Below are positions 5,549-11,808 of a DNA stretch of 14,877 bases, piece after piece. This DNA comes from AC-52 sp044870295 (GTDB taxonomy: Bacteria; Actinomycetota; UBA4738). Within the stretch, counting starts at the first letter, position 1. Each line of letters begins with the position of its first letter. Both the position numbers and the translations under genes were made by a program. The notes under the pieces were generated by a model. It worked only from the letters and a program-made list of their open reading frames with translations. It made no database searches and was not told where the DNA came from. The stretch is from the NCBI GenBank assembly GCA_044870295.1, contig JBIOYQ010000090.1, positions 1-14,877 of the forward strand. The letters are read 5' to 3'.

Positions 5549-6948
5549 CATCTTCCACTACTGAACACGTACCACCCGAATTGGTACCGCCGGCGACGGC
5601 GGCTTGGGAAGCCATGATGGGCCGGGCTCGCCGGGAGCTTCCCGAGGCCGCCTTCAGCCTGTGGTTCGCCGACCTCACGCCGGGCGAGCTCCACGGGGAC
5701 GTCCTGGAGATCATCGCCCCGAACGCCTACGTCAAGAACTGGCTGGCAGCCCACCATGTCGCGATGATGACGGCGGCCGCTCGAGAGGTCCTGGGCCGCT
5801 CCGTCACCGTCCGGATCAAGATCCTGCGGCCCCAGCGACGTGGCGAGGCCGCCGGGCCACCAACACCGTCCGGAACGCGGCGGCGACAACCTACGCTCGA
5901 CGACGCCATCGGGGCGTCGCCCTTCCCCGACCGCTACACCTTCGACACCTTCGTCGCCGGGGCCAGCAACAAGTTCGCCCATGCCGCTGCCCTGGCGGTG
6001 GCCGAGGCTTCGCCCTCCAAGGCCTACAACCCCGTCTTCATGTACGGCGGGGTGGGGCTGGGGAAGACCCATCTCCTGTTCGCCGTCGCGAACCACATGT
6101 GGCGACTGGCCCCACACACACGCATCCGATACGCCACGTCCGAGAGCTTCATGACCGAGTTCATCAAGGCGGTCCGGGAAGGCCGGGGCTATCTGTTCCA
6201 GCGGCAGTATCGCGATGTGGACGTGCTGCTGCTCGACGACGTCCGGTTCCTGGCGCGCGCCGAAGAGACCCAGACCGAGTTCTTCCATACCTTCAATCAC
6301 CTGCACCAGCACGAACGCCAGATCGTGATCGCGAGCGACCGCCCGCCTCAGGAGCTCGGAGGGATCGAAGAGCGTCTCCGGAGCAGGTTCCGGTCCGGCC
6401 TGGTGGTGGACGTCCAACCGCCCGACCTGGAGACGCGCATCGCCATCCTCCAGCTGAAGGCGCTCCGCGACAGCCTGGCGGTGCCCGACGACGTCCTGCA
6501 CTTCATCGCTTCGAAGTTCGAGAACAACATCCGCGAGCTGGAGGGCGTCCTGCTCCGGGTCGCGGCATTCGCCTCGTTGTCCCGCCAAGGAGTGGACCTC
6601 TCGCTGGCCGAACGGGCCCTGGAGGACCTGATCCCGGAGTCCGACCAGGAGATCGCCGCCGGCCTCATCCTGGAGGAGACGTCGTCCTACTTCGGGCTGC
6701 AGCCGGACGATCTCGTTTCGAAGAGCCGGTCTCGACCCCTGACCACGGCCCGGCACGTCGCCATGTATCTGCTACGAGAGCTCACCGGCCTGTCGCTCAT
6801 CAAGATCGGGGAGCACTTCGACCGCGACCACACCACGGTGCTGCACGGGATCAAGAAGATCGAGGGATTGATGGGCGCCAGGGGCAGCACCTATCGCCAG
6901 GTCCAGGACCTGACCAAGCGGATCCGCGCGCGCAGCCGCGGGGCCTGA
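5545..6948 (+). CDS. dnaA: chromosomal replication initiator DnaA
   Basis: This 467-residue AAA+ initiator binds DnaA boxes as an ATP oligomer and opens oriC. Domain I (about 10-90) has A-F-S-L-W-F and N-A-Y-V-K-N-W-L. Domain II is a short Pro/Arg-rich linker (about 95-118). Domain III carries Walker A G-G-V-G-L-G-K-T (168-175), Walker B L-L-L-D-D (D231-D232) and E-E-R-L-R-S-R-F (275-282). Domain IV ends in the box-recognising D-H-T-T-V-L-H signature (from D428). The usual D-D-I-Q-F-L-A after Walker B reads D-D-V-R-F-L-A, a Q-to-R change at 234. The start is GTG at 5545 with GGGG four bases upstream. The protein is shorter than many actinobacterial DnaA proteins, mainly in domain II. It is probably autoregulated through the leader boxes. 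Confidence 0.98.
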   Translation: MTSSTTEHVPPELVPPATAAWEAMMGRARRELPEAAFSLWFADLTPGELHGDVLEIIAPNAYVKNWLAAHHVAMMTAAAREVLGRSVTVRIKILRPQRRGEAAGPPTPSGTRRRQPTLDDAIGASPFPDRYTFDTFVAGASNKFAHAAALAVAEASPSKAYNPVFMYGGVGLGKTHLLFAVANHMWRLAPHTRIRYATSESFMTEFIKAVREGRGYLFQRQYRDVDVLLLDDVRFLARAEETQTEFFHTFNHLHQHERQIVIASDRPPQELGGIEERLRSRFRSGLVVDVQPPDLETRIAILQLKALRDSLAVPDDVLHFIASKFENNIRELEGVLLRVAAFASLSRQGVDLSLAERALEDLIPESDQEIAAGLILEETSSYFGLQPDDLVSKSRSRPLTTARHVAMYLLRELTGLSLIKIGEHFDRDHTTVLHGIKKIEGLMGARGSTYRQVQDLTKRIRARSRGA

Positions 6949-7172
6949 GGCCGGGGGACATCGGTGGGGAAGCACTGGGGACACCAACGCGGTCGCGGCC
7001 TGGCCTGGATGCACCGGCCCGGGGATCCGTCACTCCGTCCACAGGGCCCGGGTGTCGTACCCACGCGCTACGCTGGGACTCCAGGCGTTCTCCACAGGTG
7101 GGCACGCACTACTACTACTGGCTCCAAGAACATCATCGTTCGAAGAAGAACCGTGCTTGGGGGAGGATCGGA
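6949..7172. other. chromosomal replication origin (oriC) between dnaA and dnaN
   Basis: This 224-base non-coding gap lies between dnaA and dnaN, the usual actinobacterial oriC position. DnaA-box-like 9-mers are TGGGGACAC (6976-6984, reverse orientation), CCGTCCACA (7035-7043) and TTCTCCACA (7088-7096). They have two, two and one mismatches to the actinobacterial form TTGTCCACA. The last is followed by a GC-rich spacer and trinucleotide repeats (separate entry), then a comparatively AT-rich stretch (about 7123-7152) before the dnaN ribosome binding site. All housekeeping genes on either side point away from this gap. It is compact, with few strong boxes compared with streptomycete origins. Confidence 0.85.
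7088..7120 (+). other. basal unwinding system: DnaA box, GC-rich spacer and DnaA-trio
   Basis: TTCTCCACA (7088-7096) is a one-mismatch DnaA box. It is followed by GGTGGGCACGCA (7097-7108, GC-rich) and then CTA-CTA-CTA-CTG (7109-7120). Read 3' to 5' on the bottom strand, the repeats are GAT-GAT-GAT-GAC, the polarity and sequence of the DnaA-trio described for Bacillus subtilis. There the trio guides DnaA from double-stranded boxes onto single-stranded DNA for unwinding. The AT-richer bases after 7122 would be the unwinding region. Confidence 0.72.
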
Positions 7173-8273
7173 ATGAAGATCAAATGCGACCGGGATGTGC
7201 TCTCCGACGCGCTCCAGACCGTCCAGCGAGCCGTGTCCTCACGCCCTGGGATCCCGGCGCTGACCGGTGTCCTGATGAACGCGTCCGGTGCGGAGCTGAT
7301 CCTCGCCACCACCGACCTCGAGGTCTCCGCACGCCTGGTCCTCGAGGTGCAAGTCCAGCAGGAAGGGGTGGCGCTGGTCCCTGCCCGGCTTCTCGGCGAC
7401 ATGGTCAAGAGCTTCGACCAGGCGCCGGTCATCGTGGAGGCCGAGGGCGGGCAGGCCCGCATCACGTGCAGCAACTATGAGGGGACGCTGCGCTGCCTTC
7501 CGGCGGAGGACTTCCCAGCCCTCCAGGATCCCGGTGGGACCAGGGTTACGGTCGAAGCCGCAGGGTTTGCCGAGGGGGTCGGCCAGGTGACCAGGGCAGC
7601 CTCTCGGGACGAGGCCAGACCCATCCTGACGGGCGTGCTGCTCGAGATCAGCCGGGAAGGGTTGACCATGGCGGCCACGGACTCCTACCGGTTGTCGGTG
7701 CGCGAGCTCACCGCGACCGCCGAGGGTGAGGCGCGAGCGCTGGTCCCCGAACGCGCACTCACCGAAGCAGGCCGAGCCGCGGCCGGTGACGAGAAGGGGC
7801 AGGTCGAGCTGTTCGTCGAGAACAGCCAGGTGGCGTTTCGAACGGGCCGGCTCACCTTGACCTCTCGCCTGATCGAGGGCGAGTTCCCGAACTACCGTCA
7901 GCTCCTCCCGGAGCGGTACGAGAACCGCCTGACCGCCTCACGACAGCAGCTGCTGGACGCTGTGCGACGCGTGGGGCTGCTCGCCCGCGAAAGTTCCCCG
8001 GTGAAGATGGAGTTCAACGCGCTCGGCGTCCGACTGTCGTCGTCCTCGCCGGACCTGGGAGGCGCGGTCGAGGTGGTGGAGGCCACGTTCGAAGGCGACG
8101 AGCTCACGGCGGCGTTCAACCCGACCTATCTCGTGGACGGACTCACCGCGGCGGTGGGGGACAGGGTGGTCGTGGAGGTCCGCGACGGCTTGAAGCCGGG
8201 CGTGATCAAGGGCGAGGCAGAGGCGTTCGTGTACCTCGTGATGCCGGTCCGTCTGCCCGCACCGGTGGGGTAG
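7173..8273 (+). CDS. dnaN: DNA polymerase III beta sliding clamp
   Basis: This is a 366-residue ring-clamp subunit, the usual family length. Dimers encircle DNA and tether polymerase, ligase and mismatch-repair partners through the hydrophobic pocket. Three repeated clamp domains fit about 1-120, 121-245 and 246-366. Recognisable segments are R-P-I-L-T-G-V-L-L-E, A-T-D-S-Y-R-L-S, L-I-E-G-E-F-P-N-Y-R-Q-L-L-P and the C-terminal Y-L-V-M-P-V-R-L-P that builds the pocket. The start ATG at 7173 has GGGAGGA five bases upstream. The frame happens to stay open far upstream through oriC and dnaA, but that part has no homology and no role. The gene follows oriC and probably shares transcription with recF, which begins 25 bases downstream. 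Confidence 0.98.
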   Translation: MKIKCDRDVLSDALQTVQRAVSSRPGIPALTGVLMNASGAELILATTDLEVSARLVLEVQVQQEGVALVPARLLGDMVKSFDQAPVIVEAEGGQARITCSNYEGTLRCLPAEDFPALQDPGGTRVTVEAAGFAEGVGQVTRAASRDEARPILTGVLLEISREGLTMAATDSYRLSVRELTATAEGEARALVPERALTEAGRAAAGDEKGQVELFVENSQVAFRTGRLTLTSRLIEGEFPNYRQLLPERYENRLTASRQQLLDAVRRVGLLARESSPVKMEFNALGVRLSSSSPDLGGAVEVVEATFEGDELTAAFNPTYLVDGLTAAVGDRVVVEVRDGLKPGVIKGEAEAFVYLVMPVRLPAPVG

Positions 8274-8298
8274 GACCGGCCTGAGCTAGCCTGGGCGG

Positions 8299-9408
8299 GT
8301 GCACGTCGCGTGGATCGAGGCGCGGGACTTTCGGAACCACGCGGACGTGTCCCTGCAGCTCTCCCCCGGGCTGACCGCCGTGGTGGGGCCGAACGGGCGC
8401 GGCAAGACCAACCTGCTCGAGGCCATCTACTACCTGTGCTGGCTGGTGTCCCCGCGGGTGAGCTCCGACCTCCCTCTGGTCCGGACCGGAGCGTCGTCGG
8501 CCTTCCTCAGGGGCGAGGTCCAGACGGGGCGGGCCCGAGTGCTGGTGGAGGTGGAGGTCCGGTCGGGTGGCCAGAACCGGGTGCAGGTCAACCGGTCGGC
8601 GGTCCGGCGCAAGCGCGATCTTCGCCGAGACGTGCGGGCCGTGTTCGCTGGGCCGGACGACCTGGCCGTCGTCCTGGGCGATCCCGCCGAGCGCCGAAGG
8701 TTCGCGGACGAGGTGGTCACCACCCTGTGGCCTCCCCGCGACGGCGTCACATCCTCGTACGAGCGGGCGCTCCGTCAGCGAAACCGCCTCCTCAAGGAGT
8801 GGGGTGGACCGGGGGCGCCTCCGGACCTCGCCGCGTGGGACGCAGAGCTGGTGAAGCACGGGGTCGCCCTGACCAGGGCGCGGGCAGAAGCCATCGCACG
8901 AGTGTCGGAGCCGGCCTCGCTCCGGTTCCAGGCCCTCTCGGGCGGGGAACAGGACGCCCTGGTGGTCGCGTACCGTCCATCCGTCGAGGAGGCGGTCGCG
9001 GAACCGGTGGACGAGTCGTCGCTCTCCGAGGCGTTCGTGGCACGGCTGGCGACCCGTCGCCCCGACGAGCTGGTGAGGCGCACCACCCTGGTGGGGCCGC
9101 ACCGGGACGAGATCGGCCTGACTGTGGAGGGCCTCGCGGCGCGGGGGTTCGCCTCCCATGGTGAGGCGTGGGGGGCGGCCCTGTCCCTTCGTCTGGCCCA
9201 GGCCCAGGCGGTCGCCGATGAGATCGGTGAGCCGCCGGTGACGCTCCTGGACGATCCGTTCTCCGGGCTGGACCCCGACCGTCGCCATCGCCTCGCCGCC
9301 GGCATGGCCGGCGGGGGGCAGGTCCTGTTGGCAGTCCCCGAGGAGGCCCACATCCCGGCCGGAGCGACCGTGTTGTGCGTCGAGGAGGATCGGGTTGTCC
9401 CCCGGTAA
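8299..9408 (+). CDS. recF: DNA replication and repair ATPase RecF
   Basis: This 369-residue SMC-like ABC ATPase works with RecO and RecR to load RecA at gaps and stalled forks. Walker A is G-P-N-G-R-G-K-T (30-37). Further elements are G-P-H-R-D-E, the ABC signature region G-F-A-S-H-G-E-A-W-G-A-A-L-S-L-R-L-A, and Walker B T-L-L-D-D-P-F-S-G-L-D (from about 315). The signature S-H-G-E-A-W differs from the S-Q-G-Q-Q-R of Proteobacteria and Firmicutes and, as I recall, resembles actinobacterial RecF, so I read it as a lineage trait rather than a defect. The start is GTG at 8299; only a weak GGGCGGG run precedes it. The end overlaps the next gene by 14 bases. No gnd-like gene intervenes between dnaN and recF, unlike some actinobacteria. 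Confidence 0.95.
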   Translation: MHVAWIEARDFRNHADVSLQLSPGLTAVVGPNGRGKTNLLEAIYYLCWLVSPRVSSDLPLVRTGASSAFLRGEVQTGRARVLVEVEVRSGGQNRVQVNRSAVRRKRDLRRDVRAVFAGPDDLAVVLGDPAERRRFADEVVTTLWPPRDGVTSSYERALRQRNRLLKEWGGPGAPPDLAAWDAELVKHGVALTRARAEAIARVSEPASLRFQALSGGEQDALVVAYRPSVEEAVAEPVDESSLSEAFVARLATRRPDELVRRTTLVGPHRDEIGLTVEGLAARGFASHGEAWGAALSLRLAQAQAVADEIGEPPVTLLDDPFSGLDPDRRHRLAAGMAGGGQVLLAVPEEAHIPAGATVLCVEEDRVVPR

Positions 9409-9742
9409 GCCGAAGAGGGCTCGCCAGGAGAGATCCCAGGAGGCCCAGCCCATCGGCTCGGTCCTGGACTCCTTGACCGGCGGCCGCCCGCTGGCCGCGG
9501 GGCTGGCCCTGGGAGAGCTGGGGCGGCGGTGGGGGGCGGTCGTCGGGGATCGATTGGCCCAGGAATGCAGCCCCATCGGGCTGGAACGCGGGCTCCTCTT
9601 GGTGGGCGCGGGCTCGGCGGCGTGGGCGGCCCAGGTCAAGTTCCTTGCCTCCCAGGTCAGGGACCGGGCCAACGAGGTGCTCGGGATGGAGCGAGTCCGG
9701 GAGGTCAGGGTGGTGGTTCGCCAGCCTTCCCCGGAGGCCTGA
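9395..9742 (+). CDS. dciA: DUF721 / DciA-like protein, probable replicative helicase loader
   Basis: This is a 115-residue protein. The N-terminal 20-25 residues are basic and disordered-looking (K-P-K-R-A-R-Q-E-R). The DUF721 core follows: L-G-E-L-G-R-R-W-G-A-V-V-G-D-R-L-A, then P-I-G-L-E-R-G-L-L-L-V-G-A-G-S-A-A-W-A-A-Q-V-K-F-L and a last helix to about residue 97. In the family the W-x-x-(V/I)-V-G and the Ser-x-x-W-A segments are the hallmarks. DciA loads the DnaB helicase in bacteria lacking DnaC or DnaI, and this position between recF and gyrB is the conserved actinobacterial one. The start is TTG at 9395 with AGGAGGA upstream at good spacing, overlapping the recF end by 14 bases. The family assignment is firm; the helicase-loading role is by homology. 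Confidence 0.88.
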   Translation: MSPGKPKRARQERSQEAQPIGSVLDSLTGGRPLAAGLALGELGRRWGAVVGDRLAQECSPIGLERGLLLVGAGSAAWAAQVKFLASQVRDRANEVLGMERVREVRVVVRQPSPEA

Positions 9743-9780
9743 TCAAGCGCTTTCAGCTGCCAGCTGGATGGCAGTAATGA

Positions 9781-9789
9781 TGGTATAAT
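9781..9789 (+). promoter_or_regulatory. gyrB promoter, extended -10
   Basis: TGG-TATAAT at 9781-9789 is a perfect -10 hexamer with the extended TGn element. It is the only such element in the 130-base gap between the DciA-like gene and gyrB. No -35 resembling TTGACA is found 15-19 bases upstream, where the sequence is a tandem CAGCTG (9754-9759 and 9761-9766). Lack of a -35 is common for extended -10 promoters. Initiation would fall near 9796, giving a leader of about 75 bases. Gyrase promoters are often supercoiling-sensitive; nothing here proves that. Confidence 0.65.
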
Positions 9790-9872
9790 TTGACAGTAGT
9801 TGGACCTCCTCCCAATGGCCGGTCCTTCCCCGTGAATGGGTGCCACTCGCGTGGCGCGCCCCGGAGGTACGT

Positions 9873-11792
9873 GTGGCAGTCAGGCCAGTCGAATCGAACT
9901 ACACGTCAGCGGACATCACCGTCCTGGAGGGCCTCGAAGCGGTCCGCCGAAGGCCCGGGATGTACATCGGAAGCACCGGCCCCCGTGGTCTGCATCACCT
10001 GGTGTACGAGGTGGTCGACAACGCCATCGACGAGGCGCTGGCGGGCTTTTGCACGCGCATCGTCGTGCAACTGATGGCCGACGGCGGCTGTCGGGTTGCC
10101 GACAACGGCCGCGGGATCCCCGTCAAGCCCATCCCCAAGGCGAAGGATCGCCGCCCGGCGGTCGAGGTCGTCCTGACCACCCTGCACGCGGGCGGAAAGT
10201 TCGACGGGAAGTCCTACGCGGTCTCCGGCGGGCTGCATGGCGTGGGCGTTTCGGTCGTGAACGCCCTGTCCAAGCGACTGACGGTGGAGGTCGCCAGGGA
10301 CGGCTCGGTGTGGCAGCAGGCCTTCGAGCGGGGCAAGCCCGTCGGCCGGCTGCGGAAGGGGAAGGCCAGCAGCAAGACCGGCACGATCGTCACCTTCTGG
10401 CCCGACCCCGACGTCTTCGAAGAGCTCGTCTTCAAGCGCGAGGTGCTGGCCGAGCGGCTTCAGGAGCTGTCGTTCCTCACCCGCGGCGTGGAGATCGCGT
10501 TCGTCGACGAGCGCGACGAGCCGGCCCACAAGACGCTGTACAAGGCTTCTGGAGGGCTGGCCGACTTCGTGAAGCATCTCTCCGTTGGCAAGGAGCCCAT
10601 CCACAACAAGGTCATCCACTTCGTCGAGGAGCGTGACGACGGCGAAGTGGAGGTGGCCCTGCAGTGGAACTCGGGCTACGCGGAATCGCTCCACACTTTT
10701 GCTAATACTATTAACACTCATGAAGGCGGCACCCACGAGGAGGGTCTGAAGAAGGCCCTGTCCAACGTGGTGAACCGGTACGCCCGTTCCAAGGGCCTCC
10801 TGAAGGAGAAGGAAGAGAACCTCATCGGCGAGGACATCCGCGAAGGTCTGACCGCCATCGTCGCCGTGAAGCTGCACGAGCCGCAGTTCGAGGGGCAGAC
10901 CAAGACCAAGCTCGGCAACACCGACATGCGGTCCTTCGTCGAGACCACGATCAACGCCCACCTGATGACCTGGCTCGAGGAGCATCCGGGGGACGGCAAG
11001 CGGATCGTGGCCAAGTGCATGCAGGCCGCCAAGGCCCGAATGGCGGCACGGCAGGCCCGCGACCTCACTCGGCGGAAGGGGCTGCTCGAATCCACGTCGC
11101 TCCCGGGCAAGCTGGCCGACTGCCAGCTCACCGATCCCGAGGTCTGCGAGATCTTCATCGTGGAGGGAGACTCGGCCGGGGGCTCGGCGAAGCAGGCCCG
11201 CGAGCGATCGTTCCAGGCCATCCTCCCCATCCGGGGAAAGATCCTGAACGTCGAGAAGGCCGGGCTGCACCGGGCGCTCCAGAACCTCGAGATCCAGGCG
11301 TTGATCAGCGCCATCGGTACCGGCATCGGAGACGAGTTCGAGATCGCCAAGGCCCGCTACGGCAAGATCGCCATCCTGGCCGACGCCGACGTTGACGGGG
11401 CGCACATCCGAACCCTGCTGCTGACGTTCTTCTTCCGGAACATGCGTGAGCTCATCGAGGCGGGGTCCGTCTACGTCGCCCAGCCGCCGCTGTACCGGGT
11501 GAAGATGGACGGCAAGTACGTCTACGTGCACGACGACAAGGCGCTCGAAGACCTGCGGTCCAACAACGGCCAGAAGAAGATGGAGATCCAGCGGTTCAAG
11601 GGCCTGGCCGAGATGGAGGCCGAGCAGCTCTGGGAGTCGGCCATGAACCCGGAGACGCGCGTGCTGAAGCGGATCACGGTGGATGACGCCGCGGCCGCCG
11701 ACAAGATGTTCAGCATCCTCATGGGTGAGGACGTGGAGGCCCGCCGCGAGTTCATCCAGCAGAACGCCAAGGTCGCCTTCATCGATGCGTGA
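9873..11792 (+). CDS. gyrB: DNA gyrase subunit B
   Basis: This 639-residue ATPase subunit of gyrase drives negative supercoiling with GyrA. The GHKL ATPase domain shows E-A-V-R-R-R-P-G-M-Y-I-G (22-33), E-V-V-D-N-A-I-D-E-A (46-55), D-N-G-R-G-I-P and L-H-A-G-G-K-F-D. The transducer carries T-I-N-T-H-E-G-G-T-H. The Toprim domain has E-G-D-S-A-G-G (E431) and D-A-D-V-D-G (D504, D506). The tail has R-F-K-G-L-A-E-M, with Ala where Gly is usual, and E-Q-L-W. I placed the start at GTG 9873, because GGAGG ends five bases before it and the protein then begins at the normal position. The GTG at 9840 would add 11 residues. A short AT-rich codon run (10694-10723) is described separately. gyrA follows after 16 bases, suggesting an operon. 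Confidence 0.97.
   Translation: MAVRPVESNYTSADITVLEGLEAVRRRPGMYIGSTGPRGLHHLVYEVVDNAIDEALAGFCTRIVVQLMADGGCRVADNGRGIPVKPIPKAKDRRPAVEVVLTTLHAGGKFDGKSYAVSGGLHGVGVSVVNALSKRLTVEVARDGSVWQQAFERGKPVGRLRKGKASSKTGTIVTFWPDPDVFEELVFKREVLAERLQELSFLTRGVEIAFVDERDEPAHKTLYKASGGLADFVKHLSVGKEPIHNKVIHFVEERDDGEVEVALQWNSGYAESLHTFANTINTHEGGTHEEGLKKALSNVVNRYARSKGLLKEKEENLIGEDIREGLTAIVAVKLHEPQFEGQTKTKLGNTDMRSFVETTINAHLMTWLEEHPGDGKRIVAKCMQAAKARMAARQARDLTRRKGLLESTSLPGKLADCQLTDPEVCEIFIVEGDSAGGSAKQARERSFQAILPIRGKILNVEKAGLHRALQNLEIQALISAIGTGIGDEFEIAKARYGKIAILADADVDGAHIRTLLLTFFFRNMRELIEAGSVYVAQPPLYRVKMDGKYVYVHDDKALEDLRSNNGQKKMEIQRFKGLAEMEAEQLWESAMNPETRVLKRITVDDAAAADKMFSILMGEDVEARREFIQQNAKVAFIDA
10694..10723 (+). other. AT-rich codon island with an 11-bp dyad inside gyrB
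   Basis: Ten consecutive codons (ACT TTT GCT AAT ... CAT GAA) encode the conserved T-F-A-N-T-I-N-T-H-E stretch. Nine of ten end in A or T, and only 8 of the 30 bases are G or C. Codons on both sides almost all end in G or C. The centre contains TAATA-C-TATTA (10703-10713), a perfect inverted repeat about one base. The protein sequence itself is ordinary; only the nucleotide choice is odd. The function is unknown. Confidence 0.7.
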
Positions 11793-11808
11793 GGGGGTGA
11801 CCGGCTAG

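Noticed and set aside
5604..8273. An 889-codon plus-strand frame open through dnaA, oriC and dnaN
   Set aside because: Only its last 366 codons (dnaN, from ATG 7173 with a strong ribosome binding site) have homology. The rest is Arg/Pro/Gly-rich shadow of dnaA and would read straight through the origin; long open shadow frames are expected at this GC content.
8287..8292. TAGCCT as a -10 element for a leaderless recF transcript
   Set aside because: Only a partial match and no -35 at proper distance; recF is more simply co-transcribed with dnaN, which ends 25 bases upstream.
9754..9824. Tandem CAGCTG and a GGACC/GGTCC inverted pair around the gyrB promoter as operators
   Set aside because: Short motifs likely to occur by chance at this GC content, with no known regulator motif that they match.
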